Of a stretch of DNA of 64,000 nucleotides, positions 57,147-64,000 are shown piece after piece. Position 1 is the first letter of the stretch. Each line of letters starts with the position of its first letter. This DNA comes from Nonomuraea fuscirosea. Lineage in GTDB: Bacteria > Actinomycetota > Actinomycetes > Streptosporangiales > Streptosporangiaceae. The stretch is from positions 349,554-413,553 of the forward strand of contig NZ_PVNG01000006.1 in NCBI RefSeq assembly GCF_003001935.1, in the 5' to 3' direction. The notes under the pieces are model-generated. The model was not told the origin of the DNA. It ran no database searches and worked only from the letters and a program-made list of their open reading frames with translations. A program made the translations under genes and the position numbers.

Positions 57147-57689
57147 CTAGGCTGACTCCATCGGCGATCGCGATGAGGTCGCGGGATCGAAGAGCTGCGG
57201 GTTGAAGGTCTCCCGGATGAAGAGGGCCGGCTGAGCGCTGCCGGGGTCGATGATGAGGTACCACCGGCAGGCGGCGGCGCGTCCCGGACTCCACGCGTCC
57301 ACGCCGAGTCCCAGCGGACGGCGGTGATGCGGCTGGGGCAGCTGCGGTCCCAGCGGCGCGGCGCATGAGCGCAGCAGCCGCTCGGCCCAGGGCAGCCGGC
57401 CGAGCGGGGCCAGGACGAGGTTGCGGGAGACGTGCCGGCGCGCGATGCCAAGCGTGGTGCGGCGGACCAGGACGGGAGCGTCAGCGGGCAGGCCGAGGGG
57501 TGCGGCCGCCTCAGGGCACGTCCGGCCCACCGCCGCCCGCGACACCTCCAGGGCGCTGACCGTCAGGCGGTCGTTCAGGAGGTGTTCGAGCAGGCAGGTG
57601 GTGCTGCCGGGGTGGGAGAGGAGGGCCCGGGTACGGGGGTCGGTGAAGGCCTCGGCGCTGACGGGCAGCGGCGCGATCCGCTGGAGCAT
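57147..57689 (-). CDS. UbiC-like chorismate lyase family protein
   Basis: The 180-residue protein has the family pattern ALLSHPGSTTCLLEHLLNDR, LVRRTTLGIARRHVSRNLVL and WAERLLRSCAAPLGPQLPQP, with WYLIIDPGSAQPALFIRETF at the end. UbiC-type enzymes turn chorismate into 4-hydroxybenzoate and pyruvate; relatives give 3-hydroxybenzoate. It starts 24 nt after the FAD monooxygenase stop and ends the five-gene operon. With the AMP ligase upstream, an aryl-acid pathway is likely. Confidence 0.65.
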   Translation of the reverse strand: MLQRIAPLPVSAEAFTDPRTRALLSHPGSTTCLLEHLLNDRLTVSALEVSRAAVGRTCPEAAAPLGLPADAPVLVRRTTLGIARRHVSRNLVLAPLGRLPWAERLLRSCAAPLGPQLPQPHHRRPLGLGVDAWSPGRAAACRWYLIIDPGSAQPALFIRETFNPQLFDPATSSRSPMESA

Positions 57690-57713
57690 GGGGAACCTCT
57701 CAGGGGTGAACGT

Positions 57714-58991
57714 TCAGTAGAGGCTGCCGGGGATGCCGGCGTCGCGGGGACCGAAGGGCCGGCGGTCGAGCCAGGCCCCGGCCCGGGGCAGGACCCGGGC
57801 GGCGACGGCGGCGGCGCGCTGCGCGGCCCGGCGGTGCGGGCCGGCGGCGGTCAGGTGCGCCAGCGCCTTGCCCGCGGCCGCGCGGTTACGTTCGGCGGCG
57901 GCCCGCCTGACCCGGTCGTAGCCGGCCAGCGCGCCAAGGACCGCATCAGAGCCGTCGGCGCCGAGGACCGTACCAGGGCGGTCAGTGCCGACGGAGGCGC
58001 CAGAGCCGTCGCTGCCGAAAGCAGCACGAGGGCGCACGAGGCCGGCTTGGACGACGGAGGCGATGGCGTCGACGGCGGCGGCCGCGTCGGCGATGCCCGA
58101 GTTGAGCCCGCGCGCGCCGAACGGCGCGAACAGGTGCGCGGCCTCCCCGGCCAGCAGAACCCGCCCGCTGGTGAAGGTCTCGGCGACCGCCTGGCGGAAC
58201 AGGTAGTGGGAGGACCAGGTGATCTCGCCCGCGTGACCGGCCGGCAGCAAGGGCCGCAGCCACGCGGACGGGTCGGCGGCGAGCGCCGCGGGATCGTCGT
58301 TGGCACGGCATTGCAGGTCCACGCGGTGACCGCCGGCGAAGGGGACGACCAGCACGTTGCGGCCCGCGGCGCGCGGGTGGCGGTAGTGGAAGACCCGTTC
58401 GGCGGGCAGCGGCCGGGCGGGATCGTCGGCGACGTCCACGACGACGAACGCGTGGCCACGGGCGTCGCCGTCCATCCGGATGCCCAGCCGGCGCCGTACG
58501 GTCGATCCGGCCCCGTCGGCGGCGACCACGAACGCCGCACACCACTGCCTGCCGTCGGTCGCGCGGACCAGGACGGAGTCGTCCAGCAGGGTCACCTCGT
58601 CGGCCCGCGCGTGCCAGGCGAACGTGACACCCGCCCGCACGGCCGTCTCGCGCAGCAGCGTTTCCACTCTGGGCTGCGGCAGGCAGACGTACGGCGCGAG
58701 CCCCGCGGGCATCGGCGCGTGGCGGCGGTGATGGACCCGTCGTCCGGCCCAGTACGTCGCGCGTCCCGCCCACACCAGCCCTTCCCGCACCATGCGGTCG
58801 GCGAGGCCGGGAGCGGCGGCCGCGAGGGTCTGGATCGTCTGCCGGTGCAGGAAGATGGCCCGGCTGCCCGGCTTGGCCGCGCCGGCGGGCAGGTGCTCCA
58901 CCACGTGGGCGGGCAGACCGCGGGCCCGCGCCAGCAGGGCGGCCGACAACCCCACGGGGCCGGCGCCCACGATGAGCGGTCCGTCGATCAC
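57714..58991 (-). CDS. FAD-dependent monooxygenase (PHBH-like)
   Basis: The 425-residue group A flavoprotein hydroxylase has the dinucleotide motif LIVGAGPVGLSAALLARARG. It also has the DG motif VVAADGAGSTVRRRLGIRMD and FAD-ribityl region LLAGEAAHLFAPFGARGLNS (Glu in place of the usual Asp). A Gly/Asp-rich degenerate repeat near residues 325-350 (GSDGSGASVGTDRPG) interrupts the C-terminal part. It would hydroxylate an aromatic substrate with NAD(P)H and O2. GTG 58991 overlaps the SDR stop by 4 nt. Confidence 0.85.
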   Translation of the reverse strand: MIDGPLIVGAGPVGLSAALLARARGLPAHVVEHLPAGAAKPGSRAIFLHRQTIQTLAAAAPGLADRMVREGLVWAGRATYWAGRRVHHRRHAPMPAGLAPYVCLPQPRVETLLRETAVRAGVTFAWHARADEVTLLDDSVLVRATDGRQWCAAFVVAADGAGSTVRRRLGIRMDGDARGHAFVVVDVADDPARPLPAERVFHYRHPRAAGRNVLVVPFAGGHRVDLQCRANDDPAALAADPSAWLRPLLPAGHAGEITWSSHYLFRQAVAETFTSGRVLLAGEAAHLFAPFGARGLNSGIADAAAAVDAIASVVQAGLVRPRAAFGSDGSGASVGTDRPGTVLGADGSDAVLGALAGYDRVRRAAAERNRAAAGKALAHLTAAGPHRRAAQRAAAVAARVLPRAGAWLDRRPFGPRDAGIPGSLY

Positions 58992-59818
58992 GCCCTGGCC
59001 CCCTCGGCGGGGCGTACCCTGCTCAGCGCGGCCCGCGCGGCCGAGGGCATGGCCACCGCGAAGCCTCCGTCGACGGGGATGTCGGCCCCGGTGACGAAGG
59101 AGGCCCCCGGTGAGGCCAGCCACGTCACCACCGTCGCGACCTCGTCCGGGCTCGCCCAGCGGCCCAGCGGCACCAGGTCCAGGGCCGTCTCCGAGAGCGC
59201 GGGGTCGGTGACGTAGGCCCGGTTGAGCGCGGTGTCGATCCACGCCGGGCTGACCGTGTTCACCCGTACCCCCTGGGGCCCGAGTTCGCCGGCCAGGGCC
59301 TCGGTGAGGTGGCGCAGGCCGGCCTTGGCCGCTCCGTAGGCGGCGATCTCGGGCCAGGGCCGGGCCGCCGCGATCGACCCGACGTTCACGATGACGCCCT
59401 GGCGCCGTTCGGCCATGCCCGGCGCCAGTCGCCGGACGAAGCGGAAGGCGCTGGTGAGGTTGAGGGTGTGCACCCGTTCCCAGCCGTCGTCGCGCACGTC
59501 CAGCAGCGACGCCTGGAAGACGGGCCCGCCCACGTTGTTCACCAGGATGTCGACCGCGCCGAGCCGTTCCTCGACGGTGGCGCACGCGGACTCGATCCTG
59601 GCCGCGTCGGTGACGTCGCACTCGACCGCCACGGCCCGGCGGCCGTGCGACCGTACGGCCGCGGCGACCGCCTCCAGGTCCTGGCGGGAGCGTCCGAGCA
59701 CGGCCACGTCGGCTCCCGCGGCGGCGAACACGCGGGCGACGGCCGCGCCGATGCCTCGCGAGGCCCCGGTGACGAGTGCGGTACGGCCGTGCAGCCCGAA
59801 TCGGTCATCCAGCGACAT
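58988..59818 (-). CDS. SDR family oxidoreductase
   Basis: The 276-residue classical SDR has TGASRGIGAAVARVFAAAG, NNVGGPVFQASLLDV (NNVG for NNAG), Ser in NVGSIAAARPWPE and YGAAKAGLRHL. The C-terminal FVTGADIPVDGGFAVA is FabG-like. It overlaps the AMP ligase end by 14 nt and the monooxygenase start by 4 nt, so it is an integral operon member, probably reducing or oxidising a pathway intermediate. Confidence 0.88.
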   Translation of the reverse strand: MSLDDRFGLHGRTALVTGASRGIGAAVARVFAAAGADVAVLGRSRQDLEAVAAAVRSHGRRAVAVECDVTDAARIESACATVEERLGAVDILVNNVGGPVFQASLLDVRDDGWERVHTLNLTSAFRFVRRLAPGMAERRQGVIVNVGSIAAARPWPEIAAYGAAKAGLRHLTEALAGELGPQGVRVNTVSPAWIDTALNRAYVTDPALSETALDLVPLGRWASPDEVATVVTWLASPGASFVTGADIPVDGGFAVAMPSAARAALSRVRPAEGARA

Positions 59819-61226
59819 ACGGCTCCTCAGCGGAGGTGGTCAGGGTCAGGGCACGCTTGTCGACCTTGCCGGTCGCGGTGACCGGCAGGCCGGGGACGAG
59901 CACCATCCGGCGCGGCAGCTTGTACGGGGCCAGCAGCGCCCGGCAGTGCCCGACGATCTCATCGAAGGCGGGGGCGGCCCCGTGTCCGGCTACCACCCAC
60001 GCGCACGGGATCTCGCCCAGAACCGGATCGGGCAGCCCGGCGACGGCGACGTCACGAACCGCAGGATGCCGGCGGATGGCACGTTCCAGCTCGGCGGGGA
60101 ACACCGAATAGCCGCCGCACAGGACGACGTCCTTGATCCGGTCGAGGATCCGGACGCGCCCGTCGTCGGCGATGACGCCGACGTCCCCGGTCCGCAGCCA
60201 CCCGTCCGCGCCGATCGCCTCGGCGCCGCGGTCGGGCGCGTTCCAGTAGCCGGGCGTGACGATCGGGCCGTGCACCTGGAGCTCGCCCGGCGTGCCGGGC
60301 GGCGCCACGTTCCCGTCCGCCTGCACCCGCAGCCGCACGCCGGGCAGCGCCGTTCCGGCCGTGCCGTGGCGGCCGGCCAGCTCGGGCGCGGCCAGCGTGG
60401 CCATGCCGCCCAGCTCCGTCATCCCCCATCCCTCCACGTACGCGGCGCCGGTCCGCTCCTCCCAGGCCATGGCCAGGTCCTCTCCGGCGCTCTGACCGGC
60501 GGAAAGGCCGCACCGCAGCGACCGGGGCAGCCACGCGTCCTGCTCCAGCAACAGCCGCCGGTACATCGCGGGCACGCCCGCCACCACGGTGGCCGCGTGC
60601 CGGGCCGCCCGCTCCGCCATCGCCGCCGCGTCGAAGCGCTCCAGCAGGATCAGGCCGGCGCCGCTGCGCAGCGCCGCGTTCAAGACGTTCGTCCCGTACG
60701 TGTGCGCCAGCGGCAGCGCCGTCACCACCCGATCCTCCGGCCCGAGCCGCAGCCGTCCGGCCAGGTTGGCGCCGCCCGCGCGAACCGCCCGCCGCGTCTG
60801 GATCACCCCCTTGGGCGACCCCGTCGTGCCCGAGGTGTAGGCCAGGCAGGCGGCGCCGGCCGGCGCCGCCTGTCCGCGCGATGGGACCGGCCGGCCCCGG
60901 GGAACCGCGCCGTCCGGGCAGAGCAGCACCTGGTCCACGCCCGCCAGCGCCTCGGCCCGGGCTGCGGACACGAACAGTGCCCGCAGCCCGCAGTCACGGA
61001 CCACATGGATGATCTCCGCGACCGCCGACGCCGCGTTGAGCGGCACGCAGCACGCCTGGAGCCGCGCCAGCGCCAGGTACGTCACCACCCACTCCAGGCC
61101 GTTGGGCAGGCACAGCCCGACGAGATCGCCTTCGCCGATCCCGCGGGCCGCGAGCCCGGCCGCCCGTTCGGCCGCCAGCGCCGTCAACTCGGCGCGGCTC
61201 ACCGTGCGATCGCCGCACACCAGCAT
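59805..61226 (-). CDS. AMP-dependent acid--CoA ligase
   Basis: The 473-residue ANL ligase has A3 LAYTSGTTGSPKGVIQTRRA, A5 VEGWGMTELGG, A7 WLRTGDVGVI, A8 RILDRIKDVVLCGGYSVFP and the A10 Lys in PVTATGKVDKRAL. It activates a carboxylic acid, plausibly an aryl acid made by the UbiC-like enzyme. The N-terminus starts directly at MLVCGDRTVSRAEL, about 20-30 residues later than usual. Codons before ATG 61226 still resemble the family (SGDRAL) but are closed off by the EF-hand gene's TGA in the same frame. Confidence 0.87.
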   Translation of the reverse strand: MLVCGDRTVSRAELTALAAERAAGLAARGIGEGDLVGLCLPNGLEWVVTYLALARLQACCVPLNAASAVAEIIHVVRDCGLRALFVSAARAEALAGVDQVLLCPDGAVPRGRPVPSRGQAAPAGAACLAYTSGTTGSPKGVIQTRRAVRAGGANLAGRLRLGPEDRVVTALPLAHTYGTNVLNAALRSGAGLILLERFDAAAMAERAARHAATVVAGVPAMYRRLLLEQDAWLPRSLRCGLSAGQSAGEDLAMAWEERTGAAYVEGWGMTELGGMATLAAPELAGRHGTAGTALPGVRLRVQADGNVAPPGTPGELQVHGPIVTPGYWNAPDRGAEAIGADGWLRTGDVGVIADDGRVRILDRIKDVVLCGGYSVFPAELERAIRRHPAVRDVAVAGLPDPVLGEIPCAWVVAGHGAAPAFDEIVGHCRALLAPYKLPRRMVLVPGLPVTATGKVDKRALTLTTSAEEPYVAG

Positions 61227-61262
61227 GAGAGCGCGGTCCCCGCTCCTCGTCCGACCGGCTCG

Positions 61263-61766
61263 TCAGAGCAGCTCGCCGGCGCCGGTGTAGAACTCGCGCA
61301 GGAACGCGGCGAAACCGGCCGTGCTCACCCGGCCGGTCCCGCCACCGTCGAGGTCGTCGAAGAGCTTCACCGTGTACGACAGCGGGAAGCCGGCGGCGCT
61401 GTGCAGGCCGAGGAAGTGGTCACGCTCGATGAGGCCGTCGTCGTCCAGGTCGCAGACGGTGGACACCGCCGCCACGTACGCCTCGCCGTACTCGGCGAAC
61501 CAGATGTCGTCGTGGGAGAACGCGCGATATTCCGCGTAGCTCACCTGCCCGTCCCGGTCCAGGTCGGCGGCCGCGGCCAGCCCGGTCCAGAAGCGCCGGC
61601 ACCCTTCCGAGAGCGCCTGGGCCGCGGGGGCGCCGGCGGGCACGCCCAGCACGCGGCAGACGCGCGCGGCGTAGAGCTCGAAGTCGGCGGACGTCAGCGT
61701 GCCGCTGCCGTTGACGTCGAGGAGTTCGAAGCGCATCCGCAGGCGGTCGGCAGCGGAAAAGGCCAT
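61263..61766 (-). CDS. EF-hand calcium-binding protein (calerythrin-like)
   Basis: The 167-residue protein has four EF-hand loops: DVNGSGTLTSADF, DLDRDGQVSYAEY, DLDDDGLIERDHF and a weaker DLDGGGTGRVSTAGF. The length and four-loop layout match calerythrin-type actinobacterial proteins. It should bind Ca2+ in the cytoplasm. It is the first gene of a biosynthetic-type operon, which is an unusual place for such a protein, and its stop is in frame with the ligase start 36 nt further on. Confidence 0.87.
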   Translation of the reverse strand: MAFSAADRLRMRFELLDVNGSGTLTSADFELYAARVCRVLGVPAGAPAAQALSEGCRRFWTGLAAAADLDRDGQVSYAEYRAFSHDDIWFAEYGEAYVAAVSTVCDLDDDGLIERDHFLGLHSAAGFPLSYTVKLFDDLDGGGTGRVSTAGFAAFLREFYTGAGELL

Positions 61767-61796
61767 GGGGGTTCTCCATTCGGTTCGTGATCCCTG

Positions 61797-61810
61797 CGAT
61801 CACGTGATCG
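61797..61810. promoter_or_regulatory. Perfect 14-bp palindrome upstream of the EF-hand operon
   Basis: CGATCACGTGATCG lies 30 bp above the EF-hand ATG (61766). A second inverted repeat AATAAC-8 nt-GTTATT is at 61916-61935, nearer the divergent kinase gene at 62017. Either could regulate the operon; no regulator gene is adjacent. Confidence 0.4.
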
Positions 61811-62016
61811 ACCGGTCCGCCGCTCCTGCCTCGACGTGGCGTCGGTGGCGGGGTGAGGGAGGGCAACCCGCCGAAGTGGGAGTCGGCAACCCCATAGCTA
61901 CCCTGAGTGAGAAGCAATAACCCTGTGTAGTTATTCTGATGACACGCCGGGCCGAGACCTGTTTCATGATCTGATGTCTGGAAGCTGGCAAGTACTGGAA
62001 ATCCGAGGTCGAGCCG

Positions 62017-62958
62017 ATGAACCAGGGCCATCCCGAACAGCTGCCGGCCGAGGTCCTGGACGACGTGGCCGGGGTGGTCGGAGCGGAGGTCACTCCTCTC
62101 GGTCGCCTACCCGGAGGCGTCAACGGGGGTGCCATGCGCGTCCAGTTGGCCGGAAGGGCGGATGCGGTGCTCAAAGCAGTGCCCCTGGCCCACCCCCACC
62201 ACCTGGATGAGACGTTGCGGGCCCAGAGAGTGGTGGAGCACATGCGCAGGCGCGGCTATCCCACCCCGGCCTGGCTCGGAGCGGGGGCCACCGCCACTCA
62301 TGTATGGCAGCTGATGGACTTCGTCGACGCGGCTCCCGCGCCGGAGCTGACCCCGTCCCTAGTCGAGCAGCTGATGGAGATCATCGAACTCCAGGCCGGC
62401 CAAGCCTCGGAGCCCTACGACCACTGGTCGTACGCCTGGCGGGTCGCCACCGGTCAGGATCCGGGCGTCTCCGGGCTGGATGTCAACGAGACGCCGGAGC
62501 AGTCGCGTCTCCGCCGGTCCGTGGCCAGCCTCTCGGGGCATTCCTCCGTGGTGTCGGCCTTGGTCGAGCGCCTGCGGCTCGTATGTGCCGACGTCCCACC
62601 GCCACGACAGGCACCTGACATGGTGCACGCCGATCTCTCAACTCCCGGCAATGTCCTGGTCCGTGCCGGGGCGGTGGTGGCGGTCGTGGACATCGGGAAC
62701 GCGGGTAGCGGCACGCGCGCGACCGATCTCATCGCCCTCGTGTGGTACACCTTCCAGAATCCGCTGCTGGACGATGTCCGCAGGCGACTGTGGACGAGAA
62801 TCCTCGACCTGGTCGGCTGGGAGGGGGCGGCGCTGCTCGCAGCGGCACACACCCTCCTCATGCTCGAGGTCCCCATCCGTCACGAGCGCCACGATGTCGT
62901 TCCAGAGGTGGTCAAGCGCGGCCATCGCGCCCTCGAAGAACTGAACGCGCTTCGCTGA
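62017..62958 (+). CDS. Phosphotransferase family protein (APH-like kinase)
   Basis: The 313-residue kinase-fold protein has catalytic loop MVHADLSTPGNVLV (HxDxxxxN) near residue 205 and metal-binding Asp in VAVVDIGNAGSGTRATDL. The N-terminal lobe has LPGGVNGGAMRVQLAG and a Lys in ADAVLKAVPL. The substrate is unknown; candidates include aminoglycoside-like or natural-product acceptors. Base composition is slightly less GC-biased than in the operon before it. Confidence 0.8.
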   Translation: MNQGHPEQLPAEVLDDVAGVVGAEVTPLGRLPGGVNGGAMRVQLAGRADAVLKAVPLAHPHHLDETLRAQRVVEHMRRRGYPTPAWLGAGATATHVWQLMDFVDAAPAPELTPSLVEQLMEIIELQAGQASEPYDHWSYAWRVATGQDPGVSGLDVNETPEQSRLRRSVASLSGHSSVVSALVERLRLVCADVPPPRQAPDMVHADLSTPGNVLVRAGAVVAVVDIGNAGSGTRATDLIALVWYTFQNPLLDDVRRRLWTRILDLVGWEGAALLAAAHTLLMLEVPIRHERHDVVPEVVKRGHRALEELNALR

Positions 62959-62986
62959 CCCTACGAAGGCGTTCGCGAGAACTGCC

Positions 62987-63319
62987 CTACCGTCCGACCT
63001 TCAACATCCTGGTGCGAGCCCTGCCTGGGCTGAAGAAGGCCACGACGGGCGGGGCGCCGTGTCGGCTCTGTTCTGGTCCCATCTCAACCTGTACGGCGAG
63101 TTCGAGCTCGGCATGAGTGAACAGCTCGGCCTCGGGCCGGCGCCGGGCGCTGAGGACCAACAGTCAGATGGTCCGCTCTGAGCAACGAACGATCTCGGGG
63201 GTGCCCCAGGGCTCCGGCGTAGTGTCCTTGGCCAGCCGCCCGAGGATGGCCAGCTCACCCACCAGGCCAAACTCGTACACCACTCCCGTGGACGCAACCC
63301 GATGGGAGAATTGATCCAT
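62987..63319 (-). pseudogene. Small gene interrupted by one in-frame TGA
   Basis: From ATG 63319 the frame reads MDQFSHRVASTGVVYEFGLV, then GELAILGRLAKDTTPEPWG and TPEIVRCSERTI, and meets TGA at 63164-63166. The same frame then continues LLVLSARRRPEAELFTHAEL, ELAVQVEMGPEQ and VVAFFSPGRARTRMLK to TAG at 62987. Both parts look coding and join at a likely lost CGA (Arg) codon. The restored protein would have 110 residues. No family is recognised. Its ATG overlaps the ATG of the VOC gene on the other strand (CCATGG). Confidence 0.55.
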
Positions 63320-63755
63320 GGGAGCATCAGTTAGGCAGATTCAAGTCACCTTCGACTGCGCATCACCTGAGCGCGTTGCTCGTTTCTGGTGCGAGGTGCT
63401 GGGGTACGTCGCGCCGCCGCCACCAGAGGGGTTCGCCAGTTGGGACGACTTCAATCGCACGCTGCCGGCTGAGCAGCGGGATTCATGGTTCGCATGCAGC
63501 GATCCCTCGGGCGCGGGTCCGCGGCTGTTCTTCCAGCGCGTTCCCGAAGGCAAGGTCGTCAAGAACCGGCTGCACCTTGACGTGCGGGTCGGCACCGGGC
63601 TGGTGGGTGAGGAACGCTTGGCAGCCCTTGAGGCCGAATGCGCGCGGCTGATCCCGCTCGGCGCGGTACGCGTGCGGCTCCTGCCCGCCGATGAAGAAAA
63701 CGAGTCGTGCCTCGTGATGCAGGACGTCGAGGGCAACGAGTTCTGCCTGGACTGA
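63318..63755 (+). CDS. VOC superfamily (glyoxalase-like) protein
   Basis: The 145-residue VOC domain has VRQIQVTFDCASPERVARFW with CEVLGYVAPPPPEGF, RLFFQRVPEGKVVKNRLHLD with VRVG, and a terminal VMQDVEGNEFCLD. It matches the common glyoxalase-like (Glyoxalase_6) group of actinobacteria. Possible metal ligands are His in LHLDVRV and the terminal Glu. Function unknown, often linked to antibiotic resistance by annotation only. It is head-to-head with the interrupted gene at 62987-63319. Confidence 0.82.
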   Translation: MGASVRQIQVTFDCASPERVARFWCEVLGYVAPPPPEGFASWDDFNRTLPAEQRDSWFACSDPSGAGPRLFFQRVPEGKVVKNRLHLDVRVGTGLVGEERLAALEAECARLIPLGAVRVRLLPADEENESCLVMQDVEGNEFCLD

Positions 63756-63898
63756 CGAACGTCTGCCTCGCTGAACGTCGAACAGGACAGCGCGCTGTGC
63801 CTGATGGCCGGTGACCGGCCGCGCCTCAGCTTCGGGACGACGTTCACGTCGTTGGGCACGGCCGGCACCGGTTCTTCCTCCGCCGGGTCGCGGAAGCG

Positions 63899-64000
63899 TC
63901 AGACCTCTTCCACGCTGCTCGGCTCACGCCGGGACAGATCGATACCGAGCTCTTCCGCCGCGCGGAAGACGTCCTCGTCGGTGTCGCGCATCTCGATGGA
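63899..64000 (-). CDS. Partial gene at right edge, C-terminus only
   Basis: The last 33 codons of a minus-strand gene are visible: SIEMRDTDEDVFRAAEELGI then DLSRREPSSVEEV and TGA at 63899. It is acidic and helical, with normal codon bias. The rest is outside the window, so the function cannot be judged. No gene was found in the 143 bp between it and the VOC gene. Confidence 0.5.
   Translation of the reverse strand, partial: SIEMRDTDEDVFRAAEELGIDLSRREPSSVEEV

Noticed and set aside
63164..63166. In-frame TGA as a selenocysteine codon
   Set aside because: The position corresponds to no known selenoprotein motif, and no SECIS-like hairpin was evident just after it; a nonsense mutation is simpler.

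Overview
The window is high-GC (roughly 70 percent) actinobacterial chromosome. The codon third positions are strongly G/C. TetR, HxlR, MarR and MerR regulators sit divergently beside single redox enzymes, several genes appear to have leaderless promoters (a TANNNT-type -10 ending 6-8 nt before the start codon), and F420/flavin enzymes are present. A Streptosporangiales-type soil actinomycete would fit, but that assignment is inference. No transposase, integrase, CRISPR array, rRNA or replication origin was seen, so this looks like an accessory but chromosomal stretch.

Layout. 0-9.4 kb: an orphan HflX N-domain protein, a Clp-N/HTH protein with a twin operator, a 2-oxoglutarate oxygenase, three divergent SDR/TetR pairs, an M55 D-aminopeptidase and an APH-like kinase. 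9.5-12.6 kb: a D-amino-acid/cell-wall group (short-type D-Ala-D-Ala ligase, frameshifted murF paralogue, Asp/Glu racemase). 12.6-16.7 kb: small enzymes, another TetR/SDR pair, and an ArsR regulator with an SRPBCC-VOC fusion. 16.7-21.2 kb: a biotin ECF-transporter operon bioY - AMP ligase - thiolase-like - bioM - bioN. 21.3-26.3 kb: a methyltransferase, decayed genes, a threonine synthase with a divergent RpiR regulator, and an ECF sigma factor with its membrane partner. 26.5-42.8 kb: five HxlR, one TetR and one GntR regulator next to oxidoreductases, including a flavin/F420 module, a deazaflavin-hemerythrin fusion and a CPBP-protease/hydrolase fusion. 43.0-45.9 kb: a compact PEP-synthase-like protein with a histidine phosphatase, divergent from two HTH proteins. 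46-48.5 kb: an SDR with a MerR regulator, and a MarR regulator with a TspO-like protein. 48.47-48.72 kb: three tRNA genes, one with a contradictory identity. 49.1-54.2 kb: a serine hydrolase, a ThiF/MccB-like adenylyltransferase with a 38-residue precursor-like peptide ending in Asn, an aldo-keto reductase and an ABC exporter with a 37-residue membrane peptide. 54.5-57.1 kb: a second serine hydrolase and a secreted EEP-fold protein. 57.1-61.8 kb: a five-gene operon (EF-hand, AMP ligase, SDR, FAD monooxygenase, UbiC-like chorismate lyase). 62-64 kb: an APH-like kinase, a gene broken by one in-frame TGA, a VOC protein and a partial gene.

The best candidate for an undescribed system is the E1-like enzyme with an N-terminal peptide-binding domain and the adjacent short ORF whose product ends in Ser-Asn. 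This is the arrangement expected of a microcin C-like (peptidyl-nucleotide) RiPP pathway. Next are the AAG-anticodon class I tRNA, the chorismate-derived aryl-acid operon with an EF-hand protein, and the compact PEP-synthase/phosphatase locus.
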